A DNA stretch of 64,000 nt from UBA4615 sp964399635 (lineage in GTDB: Bacteria; Pseudomonadota; Gammaproteobacteria; Burkholderiales; Burkholderiaceae_E): positions 1 to 64,000 of the forward strand of contig CAYNRU010000013.1 of the NCBI GenBank assembly GCA_964399635.1, given 5' to 3'. Of this stretch, positions 1-9,958 are shown piece by piece; the stretch's first letter is position 1, and each line of letters begins with the position of its first letter. The notes beneath the pieces are model-generated. The model saw only the letters and a program-made list of their open reading frames with translations. It had not been told where the DNA came from and did no database searches. The position numbers and the translations under genes were made by a program.

Positions 1-1
1 G

Positions 2-208
2 CGCATGGCGCACTTCCCGGACCTCGACGTGATCCGCCGCAGCCGCCTCAAGAAGTCCACGCTGTTCGAGATGGAGTCCTCGCCCGAGCTCGAGGCGGTG
101 ACCAACGAGTACCTGCGGCTCGCAGCAGCGCTGTGGGCGGGTACCGAGCCGCTCGCGCCCGAGGCGCTGAAGGATCGTGACATCTTCGATCTGCTGGGAT
201 TCGATTGA
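2..208 (+). CDS. bchL: BchL, light-independent protochlorophyllide reductase ATP-binding subunit (3' end only)
   Basis: This is the C-terminal end of BchL, the NifH-like iron-sulfur ATPase that passes electrons to BchNB when protochlorophyllide is reduced in the dark. About 68 codons are visible; the frame is open through the left edge, so the gene begins outside the window and the internal ATG at position 5 is not the start. The visible part carries the segment DLDVIRRSRLKKSTLFEM and the tail DIFDLLGFD, both characteristic of the BchL/ChlL C-terminus. The nucleotide-binding loop and the cluster cysteines lie upstream, out of view. bchM follows after 10 bp, the usual photosynthesis-cluster order. 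The assignment rests on the tail motif and this neighbour. Confidence 0.85.
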   Translation, partial: RMAHFPDLDVIRRSRLKKSTLFEMESSPELEAVTNEYLRLAAALWAGTEPLAPEALKDRDIFDLLGFD

Positions 209-218
209 GGGCTGAGCG

Positions 219-947
219 ATGAACGACACCCCGTACCAGGCACGTCGCGGCCAGATCGAGCACTACTTCGACCGGACCGCGGTCGAGGCCTGGGCGCGCC
301 TCACCTCCTCCGCGCCGGTCAGCGGCATTCGCGCGACGGTGCGCGCCGGGCGCGATCGGATGCGTGCCACGCTGCTCGACTGGCTGCCGGCAGACCTGCG
401 CGGGCGCCGCGTGCTCGATGCCGGCTGCGGCACGGGCGCGCTGGCGGTCGAGGCCGCCCGACGCGGTGCTCAGGTGGTCGCGATCGACCTGTCGCCGACG
501 CTGGTGCAGCTGGCGCGTGACCGGCTGCCCACCGATCTTGGCGGCGGCCACATCGAGTTCCTGTCGGGCGACATGCTCGATGCTGCGCTCGGGCGCTTCG
601 ATCACGTGGTCGGCATGGACTCGCTGATCCACTACGAATCCGAGGACGTCCTGCGCGCGATCGCAGCGCTCGCGCCACGCACCGACGGTTCGATCCTCTT
701 CACTTTCGCGCCACGCACGCCGATGCTGGCGGCCATGCGTGTCGTCGGACGGGCGTTCCCGCGCTCCGACCGTGCGCCGTGGATCGTACCGGTCGCCGAA
801 GCCCGGCTGCGCACGCAGCTTTCCGCGCTGCCCGAGCTCGCCGGCTGGCAGATCGGCCGGACGCTACGGGTATCGAGCAGCTTCTACACATCGCAGGCGC
901 TGGAAATCGTACGCCACCGGGCCAGCATCACCTCGCCACAGACCTGA
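219..947 (+). CDS. bchM: BchM, magnesium-protoporphyrin IX O-methyltransferase
   Basis: A 242-residue SAM-dependent methyltransferase that methylates the propionate of Mg-protoporphyrin IX in bacteriochlorophyll synthesis. SAM motif I (VLDAGCGTGAL) is at residues 65-75. The N-terminal segment QIEHYFDRTAVEAWARL and the C-terminal SSSFYTSQALEIVR are typical of BchM/ChlM and distinguish it from generic class I methyltransferases. Length matches the family. The ATG is preceded by a GAGGG ribosome site about 8 nt upstream and lies 10 bp after bchL, so the two are probably co-transcribed. It is the last photosynthesis gene seen; the next genes are unrelated. Confidence 0.92.
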   Translation: MNDTPYQARRGQIEHYFDRTAVEAWARLTSSAPVSGIRATVRAGRDRMRATLLDWLPADLRGRRVLDAGCGTGALAVEAARRGAQVVAIDLSPTLVQLARDRLPTDLGGGHIEFLSGDMLDAALGRFDHVVGMDSLIHYESEDVLRAIAALAPRTDGSILFTFAPRTPMLAAMRVVGRAFPRSDRAPWIVPVAEARLRTQLSALPELAGWQIGRTLRVSSSFYTSQALEIVRHRASITSPQT

Positions 948-1238
948 TCGAGCTGAGACACCTCGGCGGTTTCGGCACGACGCGATCCTCGGAAACATCG
1001 CCACGCCCAGGCCAATGATGTCGCTTGCGGGCAAACCAAGCAGGCAATGGATCGGCACTCTGCATGTCGACGCCACTGGCCAGCGCAACGATGCCGTGCT
1101 CCTGATTGGCACTGCTGATGACATCGCCGGCGATCGGCACGCCGTCCTCGGTGCAGACCTGGCCACAGCCGAAGTCCTGCTTGTGCTTCTGAGTCCCACG
1201 ATCGCGGAAACCCATCGGAGCTCAGGCACACTCACACC
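948..1238. other. 291 bp stretch without a recognisable gene at the edge of the photosynthesis genes
   Basis: Between bchM and the MFS gene there is no ORF that I recognise. An open frame on the minus strand (about 1215 down to 928, 95 codons) and one on the plus strand cross it, but neither has a ribosome site, a domain or clear codon bias. The base composition is milder than in the flanking genes, with more A/T at third positions, which could mark a decayed insertion or gene remnant. No inverted repeats or IS ends were found by eye. It should also hold the promoter of the MFS gene. Confidence 0.4.
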
Positions 1239-2450
1239 ATGCCCTCCGCCCGTGCCCCAGTGGCCGTGTCCGTCTGGCTGGGAAGCGTTGTCGGCGCTGC
1301 CGCCTTCGCCTATACCGCCATCCCGGTGCTCGCCCCCGAGGTGGCACGTGACGCCCAACTGCCGGTCGCCTTCGTGGGCTGGTACACCGCAGCCGTCTGG
1401 CTCTCGCAGATCTTCCTCTCCACGTCCAGCGGATCGCTGATTCCCCGATTTGGAGCATGGCGGCTGACACAAGCCTGTCTTGTGTGCTGCGCAGCAGGCC
1501 TGTGCTGCGCAGCCACAGGGACCGCCTGGGGCGTGGCCGCCTGCGCCCTGCTGATGGGTCTTGGCCATGGCCTGGAGGGTCCCGCAGCATCGCAACTGCT
1601 GTCGCAGTTCGTCCCCCCGCGCCAGCAGCCGCTGCTGTTCTCGCTCAAGCAGGCAGGCGTGCAGGTCGGCTCCTTCGTGGCCTCGGCCAGCCTGCCGCTG
1701 ATCGCGCTGGCATTCGGATGGCGAGCGGCCTGCCTCCTCGTGGCGCTGATGCTGCTGGCAGGCGTGGTGTCGATGCGACGGGCCATGCGCGAGTGGCCTG
1801 CACCGGCATTGATCGCCGGGCGGCGCATCGGGGCGCTCGAGTCACTGCGCCGTTTGGCGGCATCGCGCGAGCTGCGACGCATGTCACTGGCCGCAGGCGC
1901 CTTTTCCGCCACCCAAATCTGCCTGACTGGCTGGTTCGTCACCTACGCGGTCGCTGAACGGGGCGCGAGCCTGGTCCAGGCGGGCCAATGGCTTGCGGTG
2001 GCCCAGGCCGGGGGCTTTGTCGGGCGCATTCTGTGGGGCTGGGTCGCCAGTCGCAGCGGCAAACCGGCCGCGGTGCTGCGAGGTCTGGGTCTGGTCAGTG
2101 CTGCTTGTGCCGGGCTGCTCGGGCTGTTTGCTGCGGGCATCCCCGACATCTGGATGTGGCCGCTGCTGGCGGTCTTCGGACTCACCGCAGCGGGCTGGAA
2201 TGGTGTATTCCTGGCCGAAGTCTCGTTACGCGTGCCGCCGTCGGAGGTGGGCTCGGCCACTGGTGCGGTGATGGTGGTCATGACTGCGGGGCTGGTGGGC
2301 GGGCCGCTGGCCTTCGGTGCCGTCGGATCGACAGCAGGCTTCGGGCCCGCCTATCTGATGGCGGCAGCCTTTGCGCTTTTCGGTGTGACAGTCCTGCCCA
2401 GGTCGCAGACACCGAGGCTGCAAAGCGATTCAATGGCCGACCGAACATGA
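1239..2450 (+). CDS. MFS transporter
   Basis: A 403-residue polytopic inner-membrane protein with about 12 hydrophobic segments in two halves separated by a charged stretch near residues 185-215 (RRAMREWPAP to ASRELRR). This is the layout of a major facilitator secondary transporter. The substrate is not evident. Length is normal for the family. The stop codon overlaps an in-frame ATG of the following lipoprotein gene (ATGA at 2447-2450), so the two may be translationally coupled. The protein does not obviously match the PucC/LhaA photosystem-assembly branch of the superfamily, although it sits directly after bchM. Confidence 0.85.
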   Translation: MPSARAPVAVSVWLGSVVGAAAFAYTAIPVLAPEVARDAQLPVAFVGWYTAAVWLSQIFLSTSSGSLIPRFGAWRLTQACLVCCAAGLCCAATGTAWGVAACALLMGLGHGLEGPAASQLLSQFVPPRQQPLLFSLKQAGVQVGSFVASASLPLIALAFGWRAACLLVALMLLAGVVSMRRAMREWPAPALIAGRRIGALESLRRLAASRELRRMSLAAGAFSATQICLTGWFVTYAVAERGASLVQAGQWLAVAQAGGFVGRILWGWVASRSGKPAAVLRGLGLVSAACAGLLGLFAAGIPDIWMWPLLAVFGLTAAGWNGVFLAEVSLRVPPSEVGSATGAVMVVMTAGLVGGPLAFGAVGSTAGFGPAYLMAAAFALFGVTVLPRSQTPRLQSDSMADRT

Positions 2451-2467
2451 CAACTGGAGTCAGAAGC

Positions 2468-2914
2468 ATGCGAATCACATTCAGGGGCGCGGCCCTGACA
2501 GCAGTAATCATGTTGAGCGCGTGCGCCTCCCCGGCGCCGCACGGTTCAAACGCCGCGGCTGCCAGTTCGCCGGACCTGGCTTGCATGCTGCCCAGCAACT
2601 GCGTGGACTCCGCAGGTACCGGCGGCTTTGCGCCATTGTCCTACCAGGGCACGCCTGCACAGGCCATGGCCCTGCTGAGCGCCACCTTGAAGCATTTTCC
2701 CGAAGCGACGGTCGTACACAGCGACGCCCTGACCATGCAGGTGATCTTCACTACGCCAATGGGCTTTCGGGATCAGGTCGACTTCCGGGTCAATTCAAAG
2801 GATCAGCGCATCGACTTTCGATCGCGCTCATTGTTTGGCCTGTTCGACTGGGGCAAGAACCGGTCTCGCATGCAGGCATTCACGATGCGATTCGAGCAGC
2901 AGGCCCGCCAGTGA
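2468..2914 (+). CDS. DUF1499 family lipoprotein
   Basis: A 148-residue protein with a lipoprotein signal: a hydrophobic N-terminus ending in the lipobox LSAC, Cys at residue 19, so it is probably anchored in the membrane. The mature part matches DUF1499 (segments near QVDFRVNSKDQRIDFRSRS and a GKNRSRMQAF tail), a family of unknown function. I chose the ATG at 2468 because GGAG lies 8 nt upstream. An in-frame ATG at 2447 overlapping the MFS stop would add 7 residues and is the alternative. It is co-directional with the MFS gene; no functional link is established. Confidence 0.7.
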   Translation: MRITFRGAALTAVIMLSACASPAPHGSNAAAASSPDLACMLPSNCVDSAGTGGFAPLSYQGTPAQAMALLSATLKHFPEATVVHSDALTMQVIFTTPMGFRDQVDFRVNSKDQRIDFRSRSLFGLFDWGKNRSRMQAFTMRFEQQARQ

Positions 2915-2920
2915 TCGCGA

Positions 2921-2942
2921 GCATTGCAATGCAATGCAATGC
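2921..2942. promoter_or_regulatory. GCAAT-iterated palindromic element upstream of an acyl-CoA dehydrogenase operon
   Basis: A perfect 12 bp palindrome GCATTGCAATGC (2921-2932) is continued by two more GCAAT repeats up to 2942. It lies in the 219 bp gap before the acyl-CoA dehydrogenase at 3134 and is conspicuously AT-rich for this genome. It could be an operator or a minor repeat. A related GCATTGCA occurs at 30030-30037 upstream of another catabolic operon. The role is inferred. Confidence 0.35.
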
Positions 2943-3133
2943 GGACAAGGAACACGATGCCGGGAGTTGAGTCGACGCAGCGGTTTGACGCCGACCCGCG
3001 CCGCGACCAAGATCGATCGGCTCCGGTGCGCCCGCCTCGCCCATGTCCTGGCACGCGCCCGCCCCCGCGTACCCGCGGCACTGGCCGGCAGGTCAGCACC
3101 GCGCACCGCCCTCCCCGACCCGGAACCGTGACC

Positions 3134-4308
<1,175 letters not shown>

Positions 4309-4312
<4 letters not shown>

Positions 4313-5985
4313 GCGGGGGCGCGCGCGGGCGGCCCTTCGCGACCCGCAACATCCAGGATTACCGGCGAGCGGTGCGCGAGCATCGCGATGACACCCCGGC
4401 CTTCTTCAACTTCGGGGTGGACGTGGTCGACCGGCTCGCCAGCGAGGCCGACGGACCCGCCCTCGTATGGACCGACGCCTCCGGGCAGGAGAGGCGCTTC
4501 GCGTTCTCGGACATCGCGCGCCTGACCGACCGGCTGGCGTCGTCGCTGCGCCGGCTCGGCATCGCGCCCGGCGACCGCGTGATCGTGATGCTGCCGCGCA
4601 TCCCGGAATGGCAGATCGCGATGGTCGCCTGCCTGAAGCTCGGCGCCGTGCCGATCCCCTCGATCGAGATGCTCACCGAGAAGGACCTCGCCTACCGCGT
4701 CGGGCATTCGGGCGCCCGTGCGGTGGTCGCCCGCGCCGCGCAGGCGGCCAAGTTCGCGAGCTTCCACGATGCGCTCGCGGTGCGCGTCGCGGTGGGCGGC
4801 CCGGTGCCCGGATGGGAGGACTTCGACGCGGCGCTGGCGGACGGCGACGCGGACTTCGTCGCGGCCCGCGTGGCCGCCGAGGCCCCCGCCCTCCTCTACT
4901 ACACGAGCGGCTCCACCGGCCAGCCCAAGGGCGTGCTCCACGCGTCGCGCGCCATCCATGCATGGCGGGGCTCGGCTCACGGCTGGCTGGACCTCGGCCC
5001 CGGGGACCTGATCTGGTGCACCGCCGACACCGGCTGGAGCAAGGCGGGCACGAGCATCCTGTTCGGGCCGTGGAGCGTGGGCGCCTGCGCCTTCTTCCAC
5101 GACGGACCCTTCGATCCCCGCAGGCGCCTCGCGCTGCTCGAGCGGCACGGCGTCACCGTGTACTGCGCGCCGGGCACCGAGCTGTTCAGGCTGGTGGACG
5201 AAGACATTGCGGCCTACGACCTCGGCCGCCTGAGGCACGTGGTGTCTGCGGGCGAGGTGTTGAGTCCGGTGGTGGCGGCGCGCTGGCTGGCAGCGACCGG
5301 GGTACCCGTGGCGGAGGCCTACGGCCAGACCGAGACGCTGATGACCGTCGTCAACCTCGGCTGCCTGCCGCTGCGGGAGGGCTCGATGGGCGTCGCCGCA
5401 CCGGGCTGCGAGCTCGCGGTCATCGACGAGGCGGGCCGGCGCCTGCCGGACTCGGAAGAAGGCGACCTCGCGCTGCGCGCGCCCGACCCGCAGCTGATGC
5501 TGGGCTACCTGGACGAGCCGGAGCGCACCGCACGCTGCTACCTCGACGGGCCCGACGGGCGCTGGTTCGTCACCGGCGACCGCGCGATCCGCGACGTCGA
5601 CGGCTACTTCTTCCACCGCGGCCGATCCGACGACGTCATCAACTCGGCCGGCTACCGGATAGGCCCCTCGGAAGTCGAGAACGTGCTGCTCGATCACCCC
5701 GCGGTCCGGGAGGTGGCGGTGGTGGGCAGCCCCGACGCACGGCGCGGCGAGATCGTGAAGGCCTTCGTGGTGCTGCGCGACGGCGTCGAAGCGACGCCGT
5801 CGCTGGCGGCCGAGTTGCAGGCGCATGTCAAGCGGATCACGGCGCCCTACAAGTACCCGCGCGCGATCGCGTTCGTGGCCGAGCTGCCCAAGACCCTGAC
5901 CGGCAAGATCCAGCGCTCGGCGCTGCGCAACGAGGAGCGGCGCCTCGCGGCGGCCGCCGGCGGGGGCGCCGGCACGGCGGGGTGA
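4309..5985 (+). CDS. AMP-forming acyl-CoA synthetase (medium-chain/benzoate-CoA ligase type)
   Basis: A 558-residue adenylate-forming ligase that activates a carboxylic acid to its CoA thioester with ATP. The phosphate-binding loop YYTSGSTGQPKG lies near residues 195-207, a YGQTE core motif follows, then WFVTGDRA, GRSDDVINSAGYRIGPSEVE and the C-terminal catalytic lysine in TGKIQR near residue 532. The order of motifs and the GYRIGP hinge place it with the medium-chain/acetyl-CoA synthetase-like group. The start is GTG, overlapping the stop of the acyl-CoA dehydrogenase, so the ligase probably makes the substrate that the dehydrogenase oxidises. It converges on the SDR gene on the minus strand. 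Confidence 0.85.
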
Positions 5986-6046
5986 AGGCACGACGGCCGG
6001 CGCGGCCAGGCGCACGGGCGTGCAGCCCGTGCCGTCGGGCTGCGGC

Positions 6047-6820
6047 TCAGGTGCGCAGGGTCAGCCCGCCGTCGGCGACGAGCCCGTGCCCGGTGATGAA
6101 GTCGGCCTCGTCGCCGACCAGCAGCAGCACCGCGCGCGCCATGTCCATCGGCGTGCCGAGCCTGCGCAGGGCGGCCTTCTTCTCCCACACATGGCGCACG
6201 TGCTCGTCGGCGAAGGCCTCGTGCGTCATGCCGGTCAGGATCGCGCCGGGCAGCAGGTAATTGACCGTGATGCCCCACTTGCCGAGCTCGAGCGCGAGCG
6301 TCTTGCTCAGGCCGGCCACGGCATGCTTGGAGGCGACGTAGCCGGCGAGGCCGAAGTCGGTGCGCTCGGCCATCACCGAGGCGGTGTTGACGATGCGCGC
6401 CCGCCCCGTGACCGCCGCGCGCCGGCGCAGGTGCGGGATCGCCTCGCGGCAGAGTCGGAACACCGCGCTGAGGTTGACCTCGAACTGCCGGGCCCACATC
6501 GCGTCCGTGTAGTCCTCCACCAGGCTGCGCCCGGACACGCCGGCGTTGTTGAACAGGATGTCGAGCTCGCCGCCCGCAGCGAGCGCGGCCCCGACGATGG
6601 CCGCCGGGGCGTCGGCGTCGGTCACGTCGACGGCGAGCGGCACGATGCGCGCCACGCCCTGGTGCATCGTCATGATCGCCGACGTCGGCCGGTCGACCGC
6701 GATCACGGTGGCGCCCTCGTGGGCGAACAGGCGCGCCGTGGCCTCGCCGATGCCGGATGCGGCGCCGGTGACCACGGCGACCTTGTGGGCCAGACGATGC
6801 AGCGAGGGGGTATCGATCAT
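6047..6820 (-). CDS. SDR family NAD(P)-dependent oxidoreductase
   Basis: A 257-residue classical short-chain dehydrogenase. It has the Rossmann TGAASGIG at residues 18-25, NNAG at 91-94, catalytic Ser148, Tyr161 and Lys165 (YVASK), and the expected C-terminal substrate loop. Asp43 after the second strand (AVDRP) suggests NAD(H) preference, by analogy with the family. It would oxidise or reduce a hydroxyl/keto group, plausibly a beta-hydroxyacyl-CoA step given that acyl-CoA genes flank it on both sides. The ATG at 6820 gives the family length; the frame is open further upstream but that part is not protein-like. It is divergent from the acyl-CoA dehydrogenase at 6952. Confidence 0.85.
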   Translation of the reverse strand: MIDTPSLHRLAHKVAVVTGAASGIGEATARLFAHEGATVIAVDRPTSAIMTMHQGVARIVPLAVDVTDADAPAAIVGAALAAGGELDILFNNAGVSGRSLVEDYTDAMWARQFEVNLSAVFRLCREAIPHLRRRAAVTGRARIVNTASVMAERTDFGLAGYVASKHAVAGLSKTLALELGKWGITVNYLLPGAILTGMTHEAFADEHVRHVWEKKAALRRLGTPMDMARAVLLLVGDEADFITGHGLVADGGLTLRT

Positions 6821-6951
6821 CGAGGGCGCTCCGGTGGCAATGCCGAGACAGCGTACCGCAGCGCGACGCCGGCGCCCCGGTTGACGGACCGGCGCGCATG
6901 CGCCGACACTCGGTCGGACGAGGAGTACCGTCCTCGCGCGAGGACCGACAG

Positions 6952-8265
6952 ATGAGCTGGAGCTTCGAGACCGACCCCGACTTCCAGCGCGAGCTCGACT
7001 GGGTCGACGCGTTCGTGCGCGAGGACGTCGAGCCGCTGGACGCGCTGCTGGGCAGCCCGTACGACGTCGCGCACCCCGCATTCGTGAAGCTGGTGCGCCC
7101 GCTGCAGCAGCGCGTGCGCGAGCGCAGCCTGTGGGCCTGTCACCTCGGCCCGGAGCTGGGCGGGCGCGGCTACGGTCAGGTCAGGCTCGCGCTGCTCAAC
7201 GAGATCCTCGGGCGCTCGGAGTTCGCGCCGGTGGTGTTCGGCTGCCAGGCACCCGACTCCGGCAACGCCGAGATCCTCGCGCACTACGGCACGCCCGCGC
7301 AGAAGGCACGCTGGCTGCGGCCCCTGCTCGACAACGAGATCGTCTCCTGCTTTGCGATGACCGAGCCGCAGGGCGGCGCCGACCCCAAGGTGTTCACCAC
7401 CGCCGCGGTGCGCGACGGCGACGAGTGGGTCGTCACCGGGCAGAAGTGGTTCGCCTCCAACGCGCGCTACGCGTCGTTCTTCATCGTGATGGTGGTGACC
7501 GACCCCGAGGCCCCGCCCTACCAGCGCATGTCGATGCTGATCGTGCCGGCCGGCACGCCGGGCGTGACCGTGTTGCGCAACACCGGCTGGGACCCGGACC
7601 ACCTGCCCACCCACGCCTACCTCGATTTCGACGGCGTACGCGTGCCCGCCGACGCGATGCTGGGCGGACCGGGCCAGGCCTTCGCGGTCGCGCAGGTGAG
7701 GCTGGGCGGCGGGCGCATCCACCATGCGATGCGCACGATCGGGCAGGCCCGACGCTCGCTCGACATGATGTGCGAGCGCGTGCTGTCGCGCATGACCCAG
7801 GGCGAGCAGCTGGCGCGCAAGCAGATGGTCCAGGAGAAGATCGCCGACTCCTGGATCGAACTCGAGCAGTTCCGCCTGCTGGTGCTGCGCACCGCCTGGC
7901 TCATCGACAGGCACCAGGACTACAGGCGCGTGCGCCGCGACATCGCAGCGGTCAAGGCGCTGATCCCCAAGGTGCTGCACGACATCGCTTCGCGGGCGCT
8001 GCACCTGCACGGCTCGCTCGGTGTCTCCACCGAGATGCCGTTCGCGCGGCAGGTGCTGGCCTCCTACTATCTCGGGCTCGCCGACGGGCCGACCGAGGTC
8101 CACAAGGTCACCGTGGCGCGCGAGGTCCTGGCTGGCTACTCGGCCACGACCGACCTGTTCCCGTCCTACCACCTGCCGCGCGTCGAGGCGGCCGCGCGGG
8201 AGCGGTACGCCACACAGCTCGCCGAGCTGGCCGAGCTGGCCGAACTGCTCGACTCGGGCCACTGA
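6952..8265 (+). CDS. Acyl-CoA dehydrogenase, long form
   Basis: A 437-residue FAD enzyme of the acyl-CoA dehydrogenase superfamily, longer than the one at 3134. Seen are CFAMTEPQGGADPKVF in the flavin/substrate region, the segment VVTGQKWFASNA, and the C-terminal GPTEVHK carrying the expected catalytic Glu. This architecture resembles the CaiA/FadE-related ACAD10/11-like enzymes; the substrate is unknown. I start at the ATG at 6952 (MSWSF), since the 18 codons before it are arginine-rich and unlike the family. The tail has a short leucine/glutamate repeat (AELAELAELL). It is transcribed away from the SDR gene and converges on the hydrolase at 8370-9263. Confidence 0.87.
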   Translation: MSWSFETDPDFQRELDWVDAFVREDVEPLDALLGSPYDVAHPAFVKLVRPLQQRVRERSLWACHLGPELGGRGYGQVRLALLNEILGRSEFAPVVFGCQAPDSGNAEILAHYGTPAQKARWLRPLLDNEIVSCFAMTEPQGGADPKVFTTAAVRDGDEWVVTGQKWFASNARYASFFIVMVVTDPEAPPYQRMSMLIVPAGTPGVTVLRNTGWDPDHLPTHAYLDFDGVRVPADAMLGGPGQAFAVAQVRLGGGRIHHAMRTIGQARRSLDMMCERVLSRMTQGEQLARKQMVQEKIADSWIELEQFRLLVLRTAWLIDRHQDYRRVRRDIAAVKALIPKVLHDIASRALHLHGSLGVSTEMPFARQVLASYYLGLADGPTEVHKVTVAREVLAGYSATTDLFPSYHLPRVEAAARERYATQLAELAELAELLDSGH

Positions 8266-8369
8266 CGCAGCGCCCGTGGCCCCGCCGCGAGGCGGCATCG
8301 GCAGCGGCTCGCGCCCCGCGAAGGCCGCCTGCCGGCGCCCGCCGGGACGGGCTACCGGCCGCAGCCGCG

Positions 8370-9263
8370 TCACGCCTCTCCGAACGCGGCCGCAAGCGCC
8401 GCGTCGAACGCCCGCGCCGCCTCGAACTGGACCCAGTGTCCCGCGCCCGGCACCCACGCCAGGCCGCAAAAGCCCGGCGCACGCGACAGCGCGCCGCTCA
8501 CGATCGACGGGCGATCGCGGTACAGGATGTCGTCGGCGCCCCAGATGCCATTGACCGGGCAGCGCAGCGTGGGCAGCAGCCGCCACACGATGTCGGTGAG
8601 CATGAGACGCCGGTTCAGCATCCGGTCGCGCACGACGTTGGCGCCGTGCAGGGCGACGGCCAACGCGTCCACCGACGCATCGTCGGCGAGCATCAGCGCG
8701 CGCAGGTTGTGTCGGTGCAGCGCTTCGCGGCCCGGGCCGGGCGGCTCGTCGCGCCACGGGCGCAGGTCGAGCCGCGCCATCGGCTCGGCGCTGAGCGCGG
8801 GTGCGCCGACCAGCACCAGGCGCGCGAAGCGCGCGGGGCACTGCGCGGCCCACAGCGTGGCCGTCAGCGCACCGAAGGAGAAGCCGACGATGTCCTGCGG
8901 ACCGTCGCCGAGCACGCGGCCGATGCCGCGCTCCAGCCAGCCCGGGATCACGTCGGCGTCGCCGCCGTCGGGCGGCGCCGCCGACTCGCCGAAGCCCGGC
9001 AGGTCCGGCACGCAGACGCGCCGGCGAGCCCGCAGCAGCGGCCCGATCGTGCGGACCCAATGGGTCCAGCTGCCCGAGCCGCCGTGCAGCAGGACCACCG
9101 GCGCATCGGCCGGGTCGCCCCAGACCCGCCAGACGAGCGTCCCGTCGCCGCAGGGCGTCTCGATGCGAACGGCCGCGGCATCGATCGCCGCGACCTGGGA
9201 CAGATGAAGCACCGGGTCTGGCCATCCGGCGTCCGGAGCCGCAGCCAGCTGTGGAGAGTTCAA
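8370..9263 (-). CDS. Alpha/beta hydrolase
   Basis: A 297-residue alpha/beta-hydrolase fold protein. The oxyanion region LLHGGSGSW is near residues 58-66, the nucleophile elbow GFSFG has Ser129, and a C-terminal GAGHWVQFE supplies the probable catalytic His. It resembles MhpC-type C-C or ester hydrolases; the substrate is unknown. No ATG fits well. I chose the TTG at 9263 because the mRNA has a strong GAGGAAGG ribosome site about 10 nt upstream; the frame continues to 9404 but that part overlaps the preceding fragment and is arginine-rich. It converges with the acyl-CoA dehydrogenase. Confidence 0.75.
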   Translation of the reverse strand: MNSPQLAAAPDAGWPDPVLHLSQVAAIDAAAVRIETPCGDGTLVWRVWGDPADAPVVLLHGGSGSWTHWVRTIGPLLRARRRVCVPDLPGFGESAAPPDGGDADVIPGWLERGIGRVLGDGPQDIVGFSFGALTATLWAAQCPARFARLVLVGAPALSAEPMARLDLRPWRDEPPGPGREALHRHNLRALMLADDASVDALAVALHGANVVRDRMLNRRLMLTDIVWRLLPTLRCPVNGIWGADDILYRDRPSIVSGALSRAPGFCGLAWVPGAGHWVQFEAARAFDAALAAAFGEA

Positions 9264-9330
9264 TCGACCTGCCTTCCTCGTTCGCTCGGGCACGGGGCGA
9301 CGAGGATAGCGCGTTCCGCGCAGGGTGGCC

Positions 9331-9699
9331 TCAGTCGGAGGCGAACCCCTGCACCAGGTCCGCGATCCAGTCGTCGATCTCCAGGCCGGAGAGCACGAGC
9401 GCACCCTCGACGCGCTCGCCCGCCTTGACCCATTCGGCGCTCTCGTTCATCCGGGCGAAGCGCTGGATCGCGACCTCGGCCACCAGCCCCATCGAGATCA
9501 GGCGGACCACCTGGTCATCGACCGCGGGATCGAGGAAGACATCGTAGTCGTGGTGCAGACGGATCGCGTCGCACACCGGCCGGGGCAGCCCCCATGAGCG
9601 CGCCACCAGCGCGCCGATGGTTGCGTGGTCGGTGCGGTGGGCTGCCCGCTCCACCTCGGTGAACGGCCGGTCGCGCTCACCGTTGGCGGCCTTCAGGGT
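9331..9699 (-). pseudogene. HDOD domain fragment (N-terminal half missing)
   Basis: About 120 codons read like the second half of an HDOD domain: TEVERAAHRTDHATIGAL, SWGLPRPVCDAIRLHH and an alpha-helical tail ending QGFASD. HDOD proteins are normally about 280 residues, with the HD-like N-terminal helices before this part. Upstream the frame stays open to 9987 but the residues turn into arginine/proline-rich noise and no start codon with a ribosome site is seen; I found no matching N-terminal half in the other minus-strand frames. The simplest reading is a 5'-truncated signalling gene. A short, functional half-domain protein is the alternative. Confidence 0.5.
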
Positions 9700-9958
9700 C
9701 GCTGCGTCGTCGGGGGCGGCGGCCGCGGCTGACGGGGAGGCGTGAGCTGGGACATGGTGGGGCAACCTCACGCGTGACTCGGGCAGTCGGCCGGGCTCGG
9801 TGCGGGGTCGATGGCTGGACCGACGCCTGCCCGGGCGGGCATGCCGCAATAGCCTCCAGCTTGCCGCGTCCGGGCCGCGCCCTGCGGCCTGCCCGCCGAA
9901 CGGCCGACTCGCCGCGCCCGGAACTGCCTGCGGCAGTCCGGCGGGGGCACCGCGCCGA

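Noticed and set aside
6894..6903. GCGCATGCGC palindrome between the SDR and the second acyl-CoA dehydrogenase
   Set aside because: Short palindromes of G/C are expected by chance in this base composition; no other promoter sign supports it.
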